The notes: generated from the letters alone by a model not told the origin. Shown: positions 11,937 through 24,060, numbered from the stretch's first letter. The stretch: DNA of 64,000 nucleotides from Telmatactis stephensoni (GCA_029948255.1 JALIZF010001428.1:92001-156000), one strand, 5' to 3'. Translations and numbers: made by a program.

Positions 11937-14900
11937 ATGTCTGATGAAGAAGAAAATATAATGGCTTCCACATTTGGTGACGATGACGCTTTCATTCCAT
12001 TTTCCTTTCAATCAGAGGAGAATTTCGACCACAACAATCTGGATGTTTGTGTGATAGTATTTCCGAAATATGAAACCGGGTATGCCAGAGCTGAATTAGA
12101 GAACATTGCAGTGAAATCCGTGATCATACGTCAACCCGAACACCACGATGAAGGTAAATCAAATTGAGATATTGCATTACATCTGTAGTTAAGCGATAAA
12201 GTTTTGTTGACGACGTTTCGACGTTACTTAGAAGGACTCCATTATCAAGTCAAAAGTTCTTGAAGCTGATAATGGCGCTAAATATAAACGTCGAAACGTC
12301 GTCAACAAAACTTCTATCGCTTAACTTTATCTTTAGATGTTTAAACAAAAATATGCTTATCCGTACATTTTATTAAGATGTGAAAGTTGGTGGAAGTGAG
12401 GCTCTACCTGCAGTATCCCGTGAAACTGGTAAGGATTCGAATCAAATAAAACATGGTGGTGAAAGTGAGGCTCTACCATTATCCCCTGTCAGTGAAAGGC
12501 AGCCGACTGAAACTGGTAAGGATTTGAATCAAATAAAACATTGCATTACATCTGTGATTGGTCTTTCATCTCATTTCTTTCTATTACATTTTATTAAGAT
12601 GAGAATGTTGGTGAAAGTGAGGCTCTACCATTATCCCCTGTCAGTGAAAGGCAGCCAACTGAAACTGGTAAGGATTTGTATCAAATAAAACATTGCATTA
12701 CATCTGTGATTGGTCTTTCATCTCATTTCTTTCTATTACATTTTATTAAGATGAGAATGTTGGTGAAAGTGAGGCTCTACCATTATCCCCTGTCAGTGAA
12801 AGGCAGCCAACTGAAACTGGTAAGGATTTGAATCAAATAAAACATTGCATTACATCTGTGATTGGTCTTTCATCTCATTTCTTTCTATTACATTTTATTA
12901 AGATGAGAATGTTGGTGAAAGTGAGGCTCTACCATTATCCCCTGTCAGTGAAAGGCAGCCAACTGAAACTGGTAAGGATTTGAATCAAATAAAACATTGC
13001 ATTACATCTGTGATTGGTCTTTCATCTTATTTCTTTCTATTACATTTTATTAAGTTGTGAATGTCATTGGAAATGAGACTCCATCAGTATCACCTGTCAA
13101 TGGAAGTCAGCTGAATGAAACAGGTAAATCAAAGTAAAACATCTCATTACATCTGTAATTGCCCTTTCATCTCATTTCTTTCTCTTCCATTTTATTAAGT
13201 AGTGGATGTTGATGCAAATGAGACAGTATCAGTATCACCTGTCAGTGAAAGTCAGCCGACTGAAACAGGTAAATCAAAGTAAAACACTGCATTACATCTG
13301 TAATTGTCCTTTCATCTCATTTTTTTCTATATTTCCATTTTATTAAGTGGTGGAAGTCCATGCAAATGAGGCATTATCAATATCACCTATCAATGGAGAG
13401 CAGCTGAATGAAACAGGTAATTCAAAGTAAACCATTGCGTTACATCTGTAATTGCCCTTTCATCTCATGTCTTTCTGTTACATTTAATTAAGTGGTAGAT
13501 GTCGGTGAAAATGACCTGGCTACATCAGCATCTTGCATCACTGAAAGCAAGTGGAATGAATTGGAAAAGCAATCACACGATGACCAAAGAAGGTTCTTTA
13601 AAGAAAAAACCTTCAAAGAAGAACCTGTTGACACCAAGAAAAAAAATGTTGGACGTGGACAGAATCTTAGAGAGGATGGCTTTATGAAGCTATACTATCA
13701 TCACTCATTAGTGAAAAATGTGGAAGGGAACTCAATTCATATAATTGAGTATGGCCCAGTATGGTCTATTGTGGCCGTTATTCTTTCGTTTATGTGTTTG
13801 GACTTCTTGATAGTAGGGAAAGTTCAAGAAAAGACAGTCACTTACCAACAGCTCATGGATAGAAATGTAAGTGAGAACCATGCAATTTATTGTAATTGGT
13901 ACAAAATGAAAATGTCCTTATAGTGATTCAATGAATTTTTCAAGATTATTTTTTAAAGAATGGCTTAATTAATAAACTGGTTCAAAATGGTATTCAAGCT
14001 TTGTCTTTGGTTGTTATACTTGTGAAATTTATGCTGTGCTGCTTGTTTTTTCATAGTATTCAAAACCTATGATGTCCTTATAATGAGAAGTTATTTTTCC
14101 ACCCTGTCTACTTAGACAAGTTGACACACCATTTTGAACCATTTCATGATCAAACCACAATGAAAAATTAAAGTTGAAAATATTATCTAAAAAGTCACCT
14201 AATTAGGCATTTCCATGTTGCACCATTCAACAATTGAAATTTTTAGGTTGCATGCATGAGCAAGTTCGTACTGATATATGGAGTGAAAGACATCACTCAA
14301 CTTCTTAGTAATCTTGTCGTGATAACAATTACAGTGTATTTAGTGTTTAAAGCATGGATTGAGTCTTATGAAATAACAAATCATACAATACAAATTGATC
14401 AGGTTAATATGCATGCAGTAATTAACTTATCATTCATTGAATGTTTGCTCGATCATGCACCACACCTGTAGTTCAATTACTTTGGGACCCTCAAGCAGCA
14501 CACAAAACCCTGTTACCATCCTGTTTTCACTGGTACATGTACCTCTTTTTCTGTCCAATATGATATTATTAACCTTACAATCCATCCTCAACATTAATAC
14601 ATGCAGCCAATGAAGATTACAATGGATTATTGTTTTATAATTTGTATATATATATTTACAGGCAACAATCATCACATGGCCAGAAGAACTAGAAAGATTT
14701 GACACAGAAACTGTGCTGGATAGAGCACAGTCCAGAAAAGGAGAAAGGGCCTACCATGGCTATAAAAATAACTGTGAAACTTTTGTAGTTTGGTCTAAAT
14801 GTGGGCTGGACACCAGTCTGCAAGTCACAAACAGATATACAAGAGTTTGGGATGTCACAAAAGTATGTGCCATTGGACTTGTGTATGGAGTCATAGGTGG

Positions 14901-15468
14901 ATTCATTAAATCATGGTCCAACCCTTCATTGAGTTTCCATGCCATTGCTTTCCTCATTGAAACAATTGGAGCCATCCAGAAGTACCACAGGAAAAATTGC
15001 AATATCCTAGGCCTGCACAAAAAAGTCCCTGGCACAAAAAATCGATTTTGGCGTTGGACTTTGGTCAAAGCACTAGGCCGTCTACTTATGGGGACAGCTG
15101 GATTTGCCATTGGAAGGACATTTGGTGGATTTATGCCCGCATTAGGCAGTGCAATTGGAGCTTTAATAGCCCATCTGATTGGATCAGCAATCCATGAATG
15201 TCCAGATTATGGAACAGCTCAAATAAATAAGGTGTGTTTCTGCTATCTTTCCATCTATTTTCATACTGACATTTTACAATTAAGCTGATAGCAAAATGCA
15301 GCACTTGCATACATGTAACTTGACTCTCCTATATTTTTCTGTGTTCTTATTTAGGGAAGCAAGATGTATGATGATGAAGAACAGACCCAACCAACTGATG
15401 ACACTCATGCTAACCCAGCTGAGCTTGAAATGCTCAATTTGGCCTATGTCCCAGTTGAGATAACATGA
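11937..15468 (+). CDS. LRAT-domain protein A with tandem repeat exons and glycine-zipper tail
   Basis: Predicted 608-residue LRAT/NlpC-P60-type protein from 11 exons: 11937-12153, 12378-12515, 12599-12667, 12751-12819, 12903-12971, 13055-13123, 13200-13268, 13348-13416, 13493-13866, 14662-15231, 15355-15468. All borders are GT-AG with matching phases. Exons 2-8 code for an acidic Ser/Thr/Pro repeat (ENVGESEALPLSPVSERQPT type). Exon 9 holds KNVGRGQNLRED, the catalytic-type His in YYHHSLV (326-327) and IIEYG; exon 10 holds WPEELERF, the Cys box NNCETFVVWSKCG (Cys419), a hydrophobic segment and a glycine zipper (GTAGFAIGRTFGG, GSAIGALIAHLIG). Exon 11 adds an acidic tail. Family members are phospholipid acyltransferases/phospholipases or LRAT; the substrate here is unknown. 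GDH of the family is GQN here, and the usual His after Cys-Glu is Thr. Start: first ATG of the first in-phase exon. The most diverged N-terminus of the five. Confidence 0.8.
12188..12325. repeat. Inverted repeat in intron 1 of LRAT A
   Basis: Arms GTTAAGCGATAAAGTTTTGT and ACAAAACTTCTATCGCTTAAC are inverted, continuing through GACGACGTTTCGACGTT / AACGTCGAAACGTCGTC. A foldback MITE-like insertion. Confidence 0.8.
12378..13492 (+). repeat. Tandem exon-intron array, about 152-bp unit
   Basis: Each unit is one 69-nt phase 1-1 exon plus an intron of 76-83 nt ending TTTTATTAAG. Three units (exons 3-5, 12599-12971) are almost identical, including introns of exactly 83 nt. Exons 6-8 are older, diverged copies. 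The first unit is altered: an intron deletion fused two copies into one 138-nt open exon (12378-12515). Copy number can change without shifting the frame. Confidence 0.9.
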
Positions 15469-16206
15469 GATAAGGTACACATAATGATGACCATGTTATG
15501 TCCCATGTTATTATATTGTATTTTTTTGATTTAACGGCGCCAGGGGCTACGTAAATAAAGCTATTATTAATTATTATTATTATTATTATTATTATAATTG
15601 GCACCTGCTTTCAATAAGGTACCTTCTCAAGACTAGCCAGGTCATGCAATAATTATTATAAGGTACAAATTTCAAGGACCTTTAACTTATGTTGAACCTG
15701 CATGCTCACCTCATGACCAGCTGTCAACTAAATATTTAGAATGTTGAACTGTTTGTGCAATTCCATTGTAGTTGCTTACTCCATAAACACACTTACTGTG
15801 CAGTGGGCCAACGGGCCAACCATTGCCACTTTACTTAATTGGATATATAAAGTTTAAATTTGACAATTTTTTGACAACATTGTCATCAATATGACCAATT
15901 GTGATCTTTATGCCATCCCTCATAGTTATATCAAAATATTACATGAATCCTGACATGATTGCTGACCGAGCTAGCTCTGTTTGATGGGAAAAAATGCCAG
16001 ACACTACTCAAATGTGTTGGATAAAATTTGGCTATGTGCCAAGGGCACATAACCGCTTTTATTATAAATAACATTCATTAATGAAATGGTCAAATTGACC
16101 TTCACATAACAAATCCGATATGTGCCCCATCAAAGGTGAGGTAATAATAATACCCTTTATTTATCTAATACATTGCACGAAAAGGAAGATGGAGTTACAG
16201 TAATTA
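15469..16206. other. Intergenic, no gene; (ATT)n tract
   Basis: AT-rich region 3' of LRAT A. A short (ATT)n run at about 15567-15595 follows a sequence ending AATAAAGCTATTATT, possibly the 3' end of an old retroelement. No coding structure seen. Confidence 0.5.
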
Positions 16207-17061
16207 TTAAGGTAGTTCCGGACCCTTGCTACTGCGCATTTCCCGCGCGCATTCGAGCGCGCGCACTTTTATTAGAGAGCATTGGTATTACCGTGGGGAG
16301 TCTGGGCACTAGTAAGCGAGCGATTGAAAACGTAGAAACTCAAACTTTAGTAGAGAAAAATTATATTTTGTCATCCAAATATCGGAAAAACTTTAATCAA
16401 GAAATATTGTACACTATGTAATGCAGGTATTTAACCTGAAACTTTTAAATTTAAGAATTTTATCGATCTAAAAAGGCCAGCGAGAATATCGCTAAAATCG
16501 GGTTGTATTTGGGGTTCGTTTTCGAAGACTTTTCTCTTTTGTTGTTTTCTAACTCTTGAAATAATACGGTGACCCCCTGTTTTTTCCTTTTAATTCAAGA
16601 GAGTACTTATCATTTTTTTGATTTAAAAAATAAAAATACAATTTCATTGATTAGATTGTCGTAAATTTTCCACATTTTTACAGTCCGTACACGATTTTGG
16701 AGCGCGTAATTGGGTAGGAATTTGATTCTAGAATGCCCTTTTAATCATGTTTGCAACTCATCAAACAATACATACGATTACAACTGCTAGATAAACTTCA
16801 CATCTATCTTTTGAGACGGTCAAGGCGTTTCTCGGAAAAATTTTGTTCGCATTCTTCAGACCATATGGATTACGTACATTTTGCAAAAAATCGCGGAAAA
16901 TCATTGAAAATACCACCTTTTACGACATCTTATAGCTCAGAAACCAATACGGTGACCCCCTCTTTTTTTCTCGGTTTTTGAATTGCCAAACAATTATCTT
17001 TAAATGACAGGATTTTAAAGGAAATTCATTGATGAAATCTAAGACTCCGGAACTACCTTAA
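16207..17061. mobile_element. TTAA-flanked non-autonomous DNA element, about 855 bp
   Basis: Begins TTAAGGTAGTTCCGGA and ends TCCGGAACTACCTTAA, a 16-nt perfect inverted terminus including TTAA. Inside is AT-rich sequence with two copies of ATACGGTGACCCCCT. No transposase frame. TTAA flanks would fit a piggyBac-type target site, but that is an inference. A related start, AAGGTAGCTCGG, occurs near 26152. Confidence 0.7.
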
Positions 17062-18328
17062 AAATCGAGAGAAAGTGAGGCAATATTTTTCTGATCCAGT
17101 CAATTCAGAATCTAAATGGAAAATACTTCCAAAAATTGTTTTGTTATTATAGCCATTTTTCTGAAATTTTGAGTATTAACTCAGAAACCACAACCTGTCA
17201 AAAGCTCTTCGACCTCTTACAGTGTCAGTATGTAATAATTATTAGTTACGGCCGGGCTTCGTTGTTAAAATGTAAGCTTTTGAATTGTCTTTCTAGACAT
17301 GCGTGACTCGTTTCTTGAGTTTTCGCAAATTCCCAGAACTTGCAGGTATCAAAATAAACAAATAGCAAAAGAAATAGCTTTTAATTTCGTGAAAAAGAGT
17401 GAAATTTCGGAAAATATTTCCCTCTGTGCGCACGCTCGATGATGTGAGTACGTACGTGATAGCGTGAGCACAAATCAACCGAGCTTTGTGACTCAAAAAT
17501 AAACAAAACTAGACTGCTAGACGCATAACTGCGCGAACTCGGGCTTCTCTTTGAACGTTGCGATTTATCTATGTTAGCTAAACGTTTGTGAGTGAAATAA
17601 TTAAAACTCAAATAACATTGTCCTCTGGTTGCATCATGATATTATATGAGTATATAAGCCATTGTAATTTTAAAGACACACACCGTGTGTGACCGAGGGA
17701 GCATTGCGTGACGAGGCTAAACACCAAGAAGCTAAGCGAAAGCGAAGGGAATCGAAGCCTTCAAAGCTGTTCAACTTCGACCATGCGCAAAGTCATTAAC
17801 CACGTGAAATTTATCGATCACGTGATAGCTACCGACCATCATAATATGTTTTTACAACACTTGATATACTTATTTCGCAATCTGATCTGTCAATAAGAGA
17901 ACAAATAACTCAAAACCATCTTCAATTTGTTAAATATTTTATATTTGACTAAATCATGCTGCAGAGTCTTATAAAAACAAAAGCTTTTTCTTTTCTTTTA
18001 TATATATTTTGAAGGCGAAATCAATCGTCATGCACGCGCGTCTCGACATATGCAAGAGAAATGTGCAGATTAGATGCGCAGAAAAAATGGCGCGAACGTC
18101 CAGTTATTACATGTGATTTTTTAAAAGTCTGATTGGTTGATTTGCAGTTATCAATAAGAGGACAGACACACCGTGCTGGTGTGTTTCATCGCGCGCGCTC
18201 GTTCTGTTGCCTCGTTTGCAGAGAATTTTTCAACTTTTATCACAAATAATTGTTGTAAACAATTAAATAGGGTGATTGCACTTAGAGTGATTGCACTTAA
18301 TTAAATACTCTTAAAATGGATCACCGAT
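17062..18328. other. Intergenic, no gene supported
   Basis: Contains CG-rich patches (CGCGCGCTCG near 18190, GCACGCGCGT near 18035) and short open frames without recognisable motifs. Confidence 0.45.
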
Positions 18329-18463
18329 GTTACGACGCATTTGCATATAGTGCCTTTACACTAATTGTCTCGCCTTTGACTTCACCAAAGTTCGAGTTTT
18401 GTGTGATCCTTTCAGTATAGTTCCTAGTTCAAATAAAACTGCGGTATGCAAATGCGTCGTAAC
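18329..18463. repeat. Inverted repeat, GTTACGACGCATTTGCATA arms
   Basis: Arms of about 20 nt (18329-18348 and 18444-18463) are inverted around a spacer of about 95 bp. Probably a small foldback element. Confidence 0.75.
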
Positions 18464-19208
18464 ACGGGTGCGAAGGAATGTAGCGCGACATAGCAAGCAT
18501 CACGCCATCGTCATGCATTTGTACACACGGAATTGATTCTACTCCGGCGCGTTTGAAGCACTGTATTCAAGTGAAATTTAAAAATGTTGCTTTACATCGA
18601 ATTTAATAAATTTCTTCTGCGTGTTTTATGATACTTTGAGTAAGTGTATCCGTGATTTTGGGCTCTAAACAGTGATGACTTGAAGAGATATCTCTTACGC
18701 CGCTTGAAAGTTAAAATTGTCGCAGCTAGTGAATCCCACACAAGTGCAATTTACCAGAGAGAAAGAACAACAATATAGCAACGTGTTTCAGTATTTTGGC
18801 GCATATGTTTGAGCGCCGAGTATTTCTTTTCTGCATGACAAGCTATACCTTAGTTTTTGCGACGCAAAATACGCATAAAAAATGTTTGCGTCTAGTACTC
18901 GAAATCGCTCTGTTTAAACTCTCTGATTTTACTATAAGTATGTGTGCATGAATGTGAAGTTTTAGGCCTATGTTTTTGTTTTTCAAAAGCTCATCGTAAA
19001 CGGGAAATATTTTAGAAAGACTGATTTAAACAATCATTGATTATCTTTGCTGTAAAAACACAAATTGACTTAAAATTACTATCATTCAAAAATTCAATCT
19101 TTGCTTGATAGTTGGTCCAAAGGATATTTTGATCCGACGAGAAGAAGTCCATGAAATCGCGAATTTAAAATGAGAGGTGTAGCGCGTCAACAACTACTTT
19201 GAAACACC

Positions 19209-19444
19209 TTAACCCGTGAAATTGTACCAACTAAATAAATAGCACTATTAGACAATGGAAAACAAAGGATTTTGTACCATTTAGTACTGTTTAGATTTTG
19301 TACTTTCTCACGGGTTAAGTACGATCATTCTAACACGTAAAAAAGTACAAAATCTAAACAGTACTAAATAGTACAAAACCCTTTGTTTTCCATTATGTAC
19401 TAGTGCTATTTTGCATTATCTAGCTAGTGCTTTTAAACGGGTTA
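19209..19444. mobile_element. Foldback element with TTAACCCGTG ends
   Basis: Two long arms pair: AAAACAAAGGATTTTGTACC with its inverse near 19370-19392, and AGTACTGTTTAGATTTTGTA with its inverse near 19345. Outer ends are TTAACCCGT and ACGGGTTAA. A diverged relative lies at about 60450-60610. Confidence 0.75.
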
Positions 19445-19503
19445 AGTGCGATCACTCTATCATAATGTTAACTTCGATTATGATAGAGTGATCGCACTTA
19501 ACC
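19440..19503. repeat. Perfect 27-nt-arm palindrome
   Basis: GGTTAAGTGCGATCACTCTA... (19440-19466) is followed after 10 nt by its exact inverse complement (19477-19503). It abuts the preceding foldback element and shares its GGTTAA end. It could form a strong cruciform or hairpin. Confidence 0.88.
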
Positions 19504-19755
19504 CACGTGATGTGGGCAGCGGTCGATGGTAAGTCTGTATGCTCGCGCATGTTAATTGCTTGGGTCCTCGTGGCGTGTTTGCTTTTTGCCGTTGCTATAT
19601 GGACAGTATTCTCGGGCACTCAGTGCGTCAAGGGGGAGGGGAGGGAGAAATTACCGCTTATGACGTCACAGACGGCCTTGGTGCCCCCATGGATGAATGG
19701 ACCATGGCCATTGTCTTTTAGAACAGGCCATTGCAGAATTTGCACTTTATTCTGA

Positions 19756-20232
19756 TAAGAATAAGAATAAGAATAAGAATAAGAATAAGAATAAGAATAA
19801 GAATAAGAATAAGAATAAGAATAAGAATAAGAATAAGAATAAGAATAAGAATAAGAATAAGAATAAGAATAAGAATAAGAATAAGAATAAGAATAAGAAT
19901 AAGAATAAGAATAAGAATAAGAATAAGAATAAGAATAAGAATAAGAATAAGAATAAGAATAAGAATAAGAATAAGAATAAGAATAAGAATAAGAATAAGA
20001 ATAAGAATAAGAATAAGAATAAGAATAAGAATAAGAATAAGAATAAGAATAAGAATAAGAATAAGAATAAGAATAAGAATAAGAATAAGAATAAGAATAA
20101 GAATAAGAATAAGAATAAGAATAAGAATAAGAATAAGAATAAGAATAAGAATAAGAATAAGAATAAGAATAAGAATAAGAATAAGAATAAGAATAAGAAT
20201 AAGAATAAGAATAAGAATAAGAATAAGAATAA
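19756..20232. repeat. (AAGAAT)n hexanucleotide array, about 79 perfect units
   Basis: An uninterrupted AAGAAT array of about 477 bp, with a short degenerate (AATAG)n edge at 20231-20250. It is open in several frames (Lys-Asn, Ile-Arg, Ser-Tyr, Ile-Leu, Phe-Leu), but these are artefacts of the repeat and not genes. Confidence 0.97.
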
Positions 20233-20519
20233 TAGAATAATAGAATAATAGAACAAAGTGGGAAAAAGAAGTAAACAAGGTGGTGATGGAGTGTTAGTTC
20301 AGGAGCAAACCAGTTGATGAGAATGGTCTCAGCCACTAGCTGAGACTGAATTTGTTCCGATTTTGATTAGTTCAAATTCAGTTTCTCGGCCATGCTTGTA
20401 ATATAGCCAACTGGTTTGCTTCCTTGCCAGTTGGGATTCTTAATCCATTTATGTTTGATTTATATGATTTAGTTAGGATTTGTAAATTGAGCTGAAAAGC
20501 CCTGTCGAGGGAGTCTCAA

Positions 20520-21078
20520 TCATGTATGTATGTATGTATGTATGTGTTCCAAAACGAGGTTACAGAAAGCGAATGTTCCAAGAATGGAAAGACAGGGGTA
20601 TGTTTCAGTCAACAGAACAAAGAATATGTGATCAAGCAAGAGCTATAAGAAAGAATGGTTGGCTAACTGATGTGGAATTAGAAGGGATAAAGAGGAGAAT
20701 GATGCTGTTAAGATACTTTGGGATGTGAATATACAGTGTGACAATGTAATTGGTGCACGAAGACCAGATATTGTTGTTATTGAAAAAGAAGGAAGAATAT
20801 GTAAGATAGTTGACATTGCGATCCCAGGGGATAGTAGAATTTGTGAAAAGGAAACAGAAAAAGTAGAAAAGTATCAGGACCTTAAGATAGAGATTGGACG
20901 ATTGTGGAACATGAAAAAGGTAATGGTAATTCCAGTAGTGATAGGTGCTCTTGGGTGTGTTACTAAGAGCTTGGATAAATGGTTGGAAAAATTAGACATC
21001 CAAATCAACACAGCTTTTCTCCAGAAGACAGCACTCCTAGGAACAGCAAGGATTTTGAGAAGAGTTCTGCAATCATGA
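20520..21078 (+). pseudogene. Non-LTR retrotransposon C-terminal endonuclease-like fragment
   Basis: After an initial (GTAT)n, the sequence codes for the C-terminal end of a retroelement polyprotein in two frames with a shift near 20715. The joined sense includes [20 protein letters not shown], then KIVDIAIPGD and VIPVVIGALG. The RPD followed by a conserved Asp and basic residues fits the restriction-like endonuclease at the end of R2/REL-type LINEs. It is truncated at the 5' side. Family assignment is by motif memory and moderate. Confidence 0.65.
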
Positions 21079-21189
21079 ACTCACGAAGAGGGAGCCCTTT
21101 GGACCCTGATCATTTGTTATGATCCGTTCTCTAGGGCAATCATTCAGCATAAAACCAGCTTGTGTAAAGACAAAATAATAATAATAATA

Positions 21190-22115
21190 ATGATTCTGTC
21201 TCGCACCAGTGGATCGCCAAAACTCTTGAAATGCACGGGATAAATGCAGACCTCATCCATCTTATTAAGTCTGTTATGAAAACATGGAACATCAACCTGG
21301 AAGTAACCACTAACAAAGGCAAAGAAACCATTGGCCCCATCAAAGTCAACAGGGGAATTCTACAAAAAGAGTCTTTTTGTGTGCGACTTCTCACTTTATC
21401 ACTTAACCCAATTGCATGGTACCTTAGGAGTGCGGAAGAATATCAACTATCACATGCTCCAGATGGAAAAATCACCCACGCCCTTTTTGTGGATGATTAC
21501 CATCGATCTGAACAAAAGGCAGTAACTGTGACAAGCAACCTGAAGAGGATGTTTGCAGACACTGGCTTAGAATGGAGAACCAATATTTGCACTGCATTAC
21601 ATATGAAACGAGGAAAACCAGTACCCAACGATAGCACCGCAGAAATGCCTGTAAGTAACGACTGCTCCATCTCAGTGATAGGCAGCGAAGATTACTACAA
21701 ATTCTTAGGAAAGTACCAGAATACTCAGCATCTAGAGGATAAAGTTATTGAAGAAGTTTCCAAACAGTACGAGAATCGGCTTTGGGCAGTTTGGACTTAT
21801 CCATTGTCAATACCACAAAACGTCCGTGCCACTAATGTTTATGCCTTACCTGTCTTACAGTACTATATGTGGACCACCGATTGGCGTCCTAATCACCTCA
21901 AAGAACTCGACAGACTAACAAGGAAAGTTATCAATGAAAAGTAGAAAGTGCAAGCATGAATTAACATCATTACTTTACTTACAGCCAGAACAAGGAGTGA
22001 AATGTTAGTCTAATTAGAAACGTTGTACAAGAACATCAAGTTAAAAATAGCTAACTACATCAACAACTCAAAAGACCAGCATATCAGACTCGTAAAGCCA
22101 TTCCAGCTGGGGAAA

Positions 22116-22160
<45 letters not shown>

Positions 22161-23126
22161 AGAACAAAGCCATTAAGATCTATATTTAAAGATGTCAAGA
22201 AGTACGCAGAAGAACTGAACATGGATTTTGACGATGGAGCAACAATCTTGAGAAACGGCGATAAAGAAATGCGCGTAAGTGGTAAAGAACCATAAAAAGT
22301 AAAGAGCATTATAAACAGGGCGAACACTGACAGGCACATGAGAGAGACACAAAACCAGCTCTGGGTTGAGAAATTTGTGACTCAACATTGGAATGATCCT
22401 CAAATATCAAATAATTCATATGACATCTTGACACTTGAAGAACATTCCAGACATTGTGATGTCAATCGACACAAGCATCAGAAAACAACTCATGAATACC
22501 AAGACCTACAGATCTCAGAAGTTACACGAACACTGTGGAACTGTCCTGCCGACTTTACTATATCACACGTACTTTGTGGCTGCTCACATATAGTTCAATC
22601 ACTTTACAAAACTCGACAAAATGCTTTGCCCTGTCTATCATGCTCTCCTTGAAAATATGGTTTCGATGAATCTGATTATTCTTCTCCATGGCATATGCAA
22701 TCTCATCCTCAGCCAACCAAAGAAAACAAAGCAGCAAAGATATTATGGGACATACCATGGCAACTTGAAAAATGTCCTAAGGACGGTTCAAACAAGCCAG
22801 ATATTAGTATACTAGACAAAAAGAACAAAGAATGGTCTCCAGTGGAAGGTACGATATGTACTCCAGGATCAATTGTTGAAAGAACCAAGTACAAACAGAA
22901 CAAGTATCTAGACCTTTTAAAAATTGGAAAGAAAGACACGTTTCCAGGTTATAAAGTGAAGCTTATCACCATAGTATTTGACTATCTTGGTGCATGCTAC
23001 AAAGATCTAGACAAAGAACTGACTATGTTATTTGGGCCGAAAGTAGCAAGGTTGAAAATTGAACGGTCCCAGAAATGGGTTATTTCTCAGAATTGTGAGA
23101 TCGTTAAGAGATTTTTGTGCATGTAA
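21190..23126 (+). mobile_element. Degenerate REL-type non-LTR retrotransposon remnant
   Basis: A longer decayed retroelement. Frame 21231-21944 codes for reverse-transcriptase palm/thumb sequence with LFVDDYHRS, matching the FVDD/YxDD active-site box, then KFLGKYQ. Frame 22023-22652 codes for the connecting region, including a Cys/His-type stretch (SHVLCGCSHIVQ). Frame 22695-23126 codes for an endonuclease-like end with KILWDIPWQLEK and NKPDISILDKK, parallel to WDVNIQ...RPDIVVI in the fragment at 20520. Frameshifts, a (TA)n insertion (22126-22155) and a missing 5' half show it is dead. An AT-rich tail ends near 23400 with CCAATAAAGTC. Confidence 0.65.
22126..22155. repeat. (TA)n microsatellite
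   Basis: About 14 TA units directly after an A-run, inside the retroelement remnant. Confidence 0.95.
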
Positions 23127-23790
23127 TTACGCAAACGCACAAATATAGCAAACATAATAGTTGAAAAAGCAGATATTTACGCAAATGCATAATATAGCAA
23201 CATAATAAGTTGAAAGAGCAGATTTTAGCTTTATCATAAGATATTTTTAAGGACGTGAATAATGAAAAATTTAGCATATTTATTTTTTTTAAGAATATAA
23301 TTTACGTGTACATATAGATATCCTGTATTCAAATCCACATTGCCTAGGCTGTGCCCGCAATGATGTCGACATATATATTGAACTATTTTACCAATAAAGT
23401 CTACCATAATAATATATAAATGCGTGCATGCTATCTTTATTGAAAGAAAACCAAAACCAAAATTACAAACATACCCTACAAACAGTACAAACTTTTTTCA
23501 AAAACCTGAAAACTACAAATATAAAAGGGATAAAATGAAAAAATGAAAACAAAAAGCAAAACAAAATAATCAAACTAAACTAAAGTGCGGCAGCGTCCAA
23601 TATTGAACACTCGATTCAATACCAAAAACCATTCCATGGTCTTCAAACGATAGGTTTGCCCTGTAGGTCAGTCATCAACTCGCAGTGACCGTGAAGAAAT
23701 GGACAATGTCCAATCTTGGCTGCTTCGTCGGTGCTGGCTTTCTGGATTATCTAAAGACGGAGAACATAAGTTTGATAAATGGAACTACAC

Positions 23791-24060
23791 AAATGTCAGG
23801 CTCGTAACATGGTATATGGGATCGGGGATCAAGCCCCAAATTATGCCGGCCAGGATCAGGGATCAGAGGCCAGGGCTCAGGGATCAAATGGGTGGGATCG
23901 AGGATCAGGGATATTGGGTCAGAATTAGGGATCAGCTCAGTTTTTTGCACCAAGGATCAGGGATCAAAAACTTGTAAAGATATGGACTCAGGAATCAAAA
24001 TTTCTGTAAAAACCCGGGATCAGTGAGACGAAAATATACCATGTTACGAGCCCGAAATGT
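23791..24060. mobile_element. Inverted-end element filled with degenerate GGGATCA repeats
   Basis: Left end GGCTCGTAACATGGTATAT and right end ATATACCATGTTACGAGCC are exact inverses. Between them lie many variants of GGGATCAG in one orientation. No coding capacity. Confidence 0.75.

Noticed and set aside
19620..20336. Long frames of Lys-Asn, Ser-Tyr, Ile-Leu, Ile-Arg and Phe-Leu repeats on both strands
   Set aside because: All are translations of one perfect hexanucleotide repeat; no unique coding sequence surrounds them.
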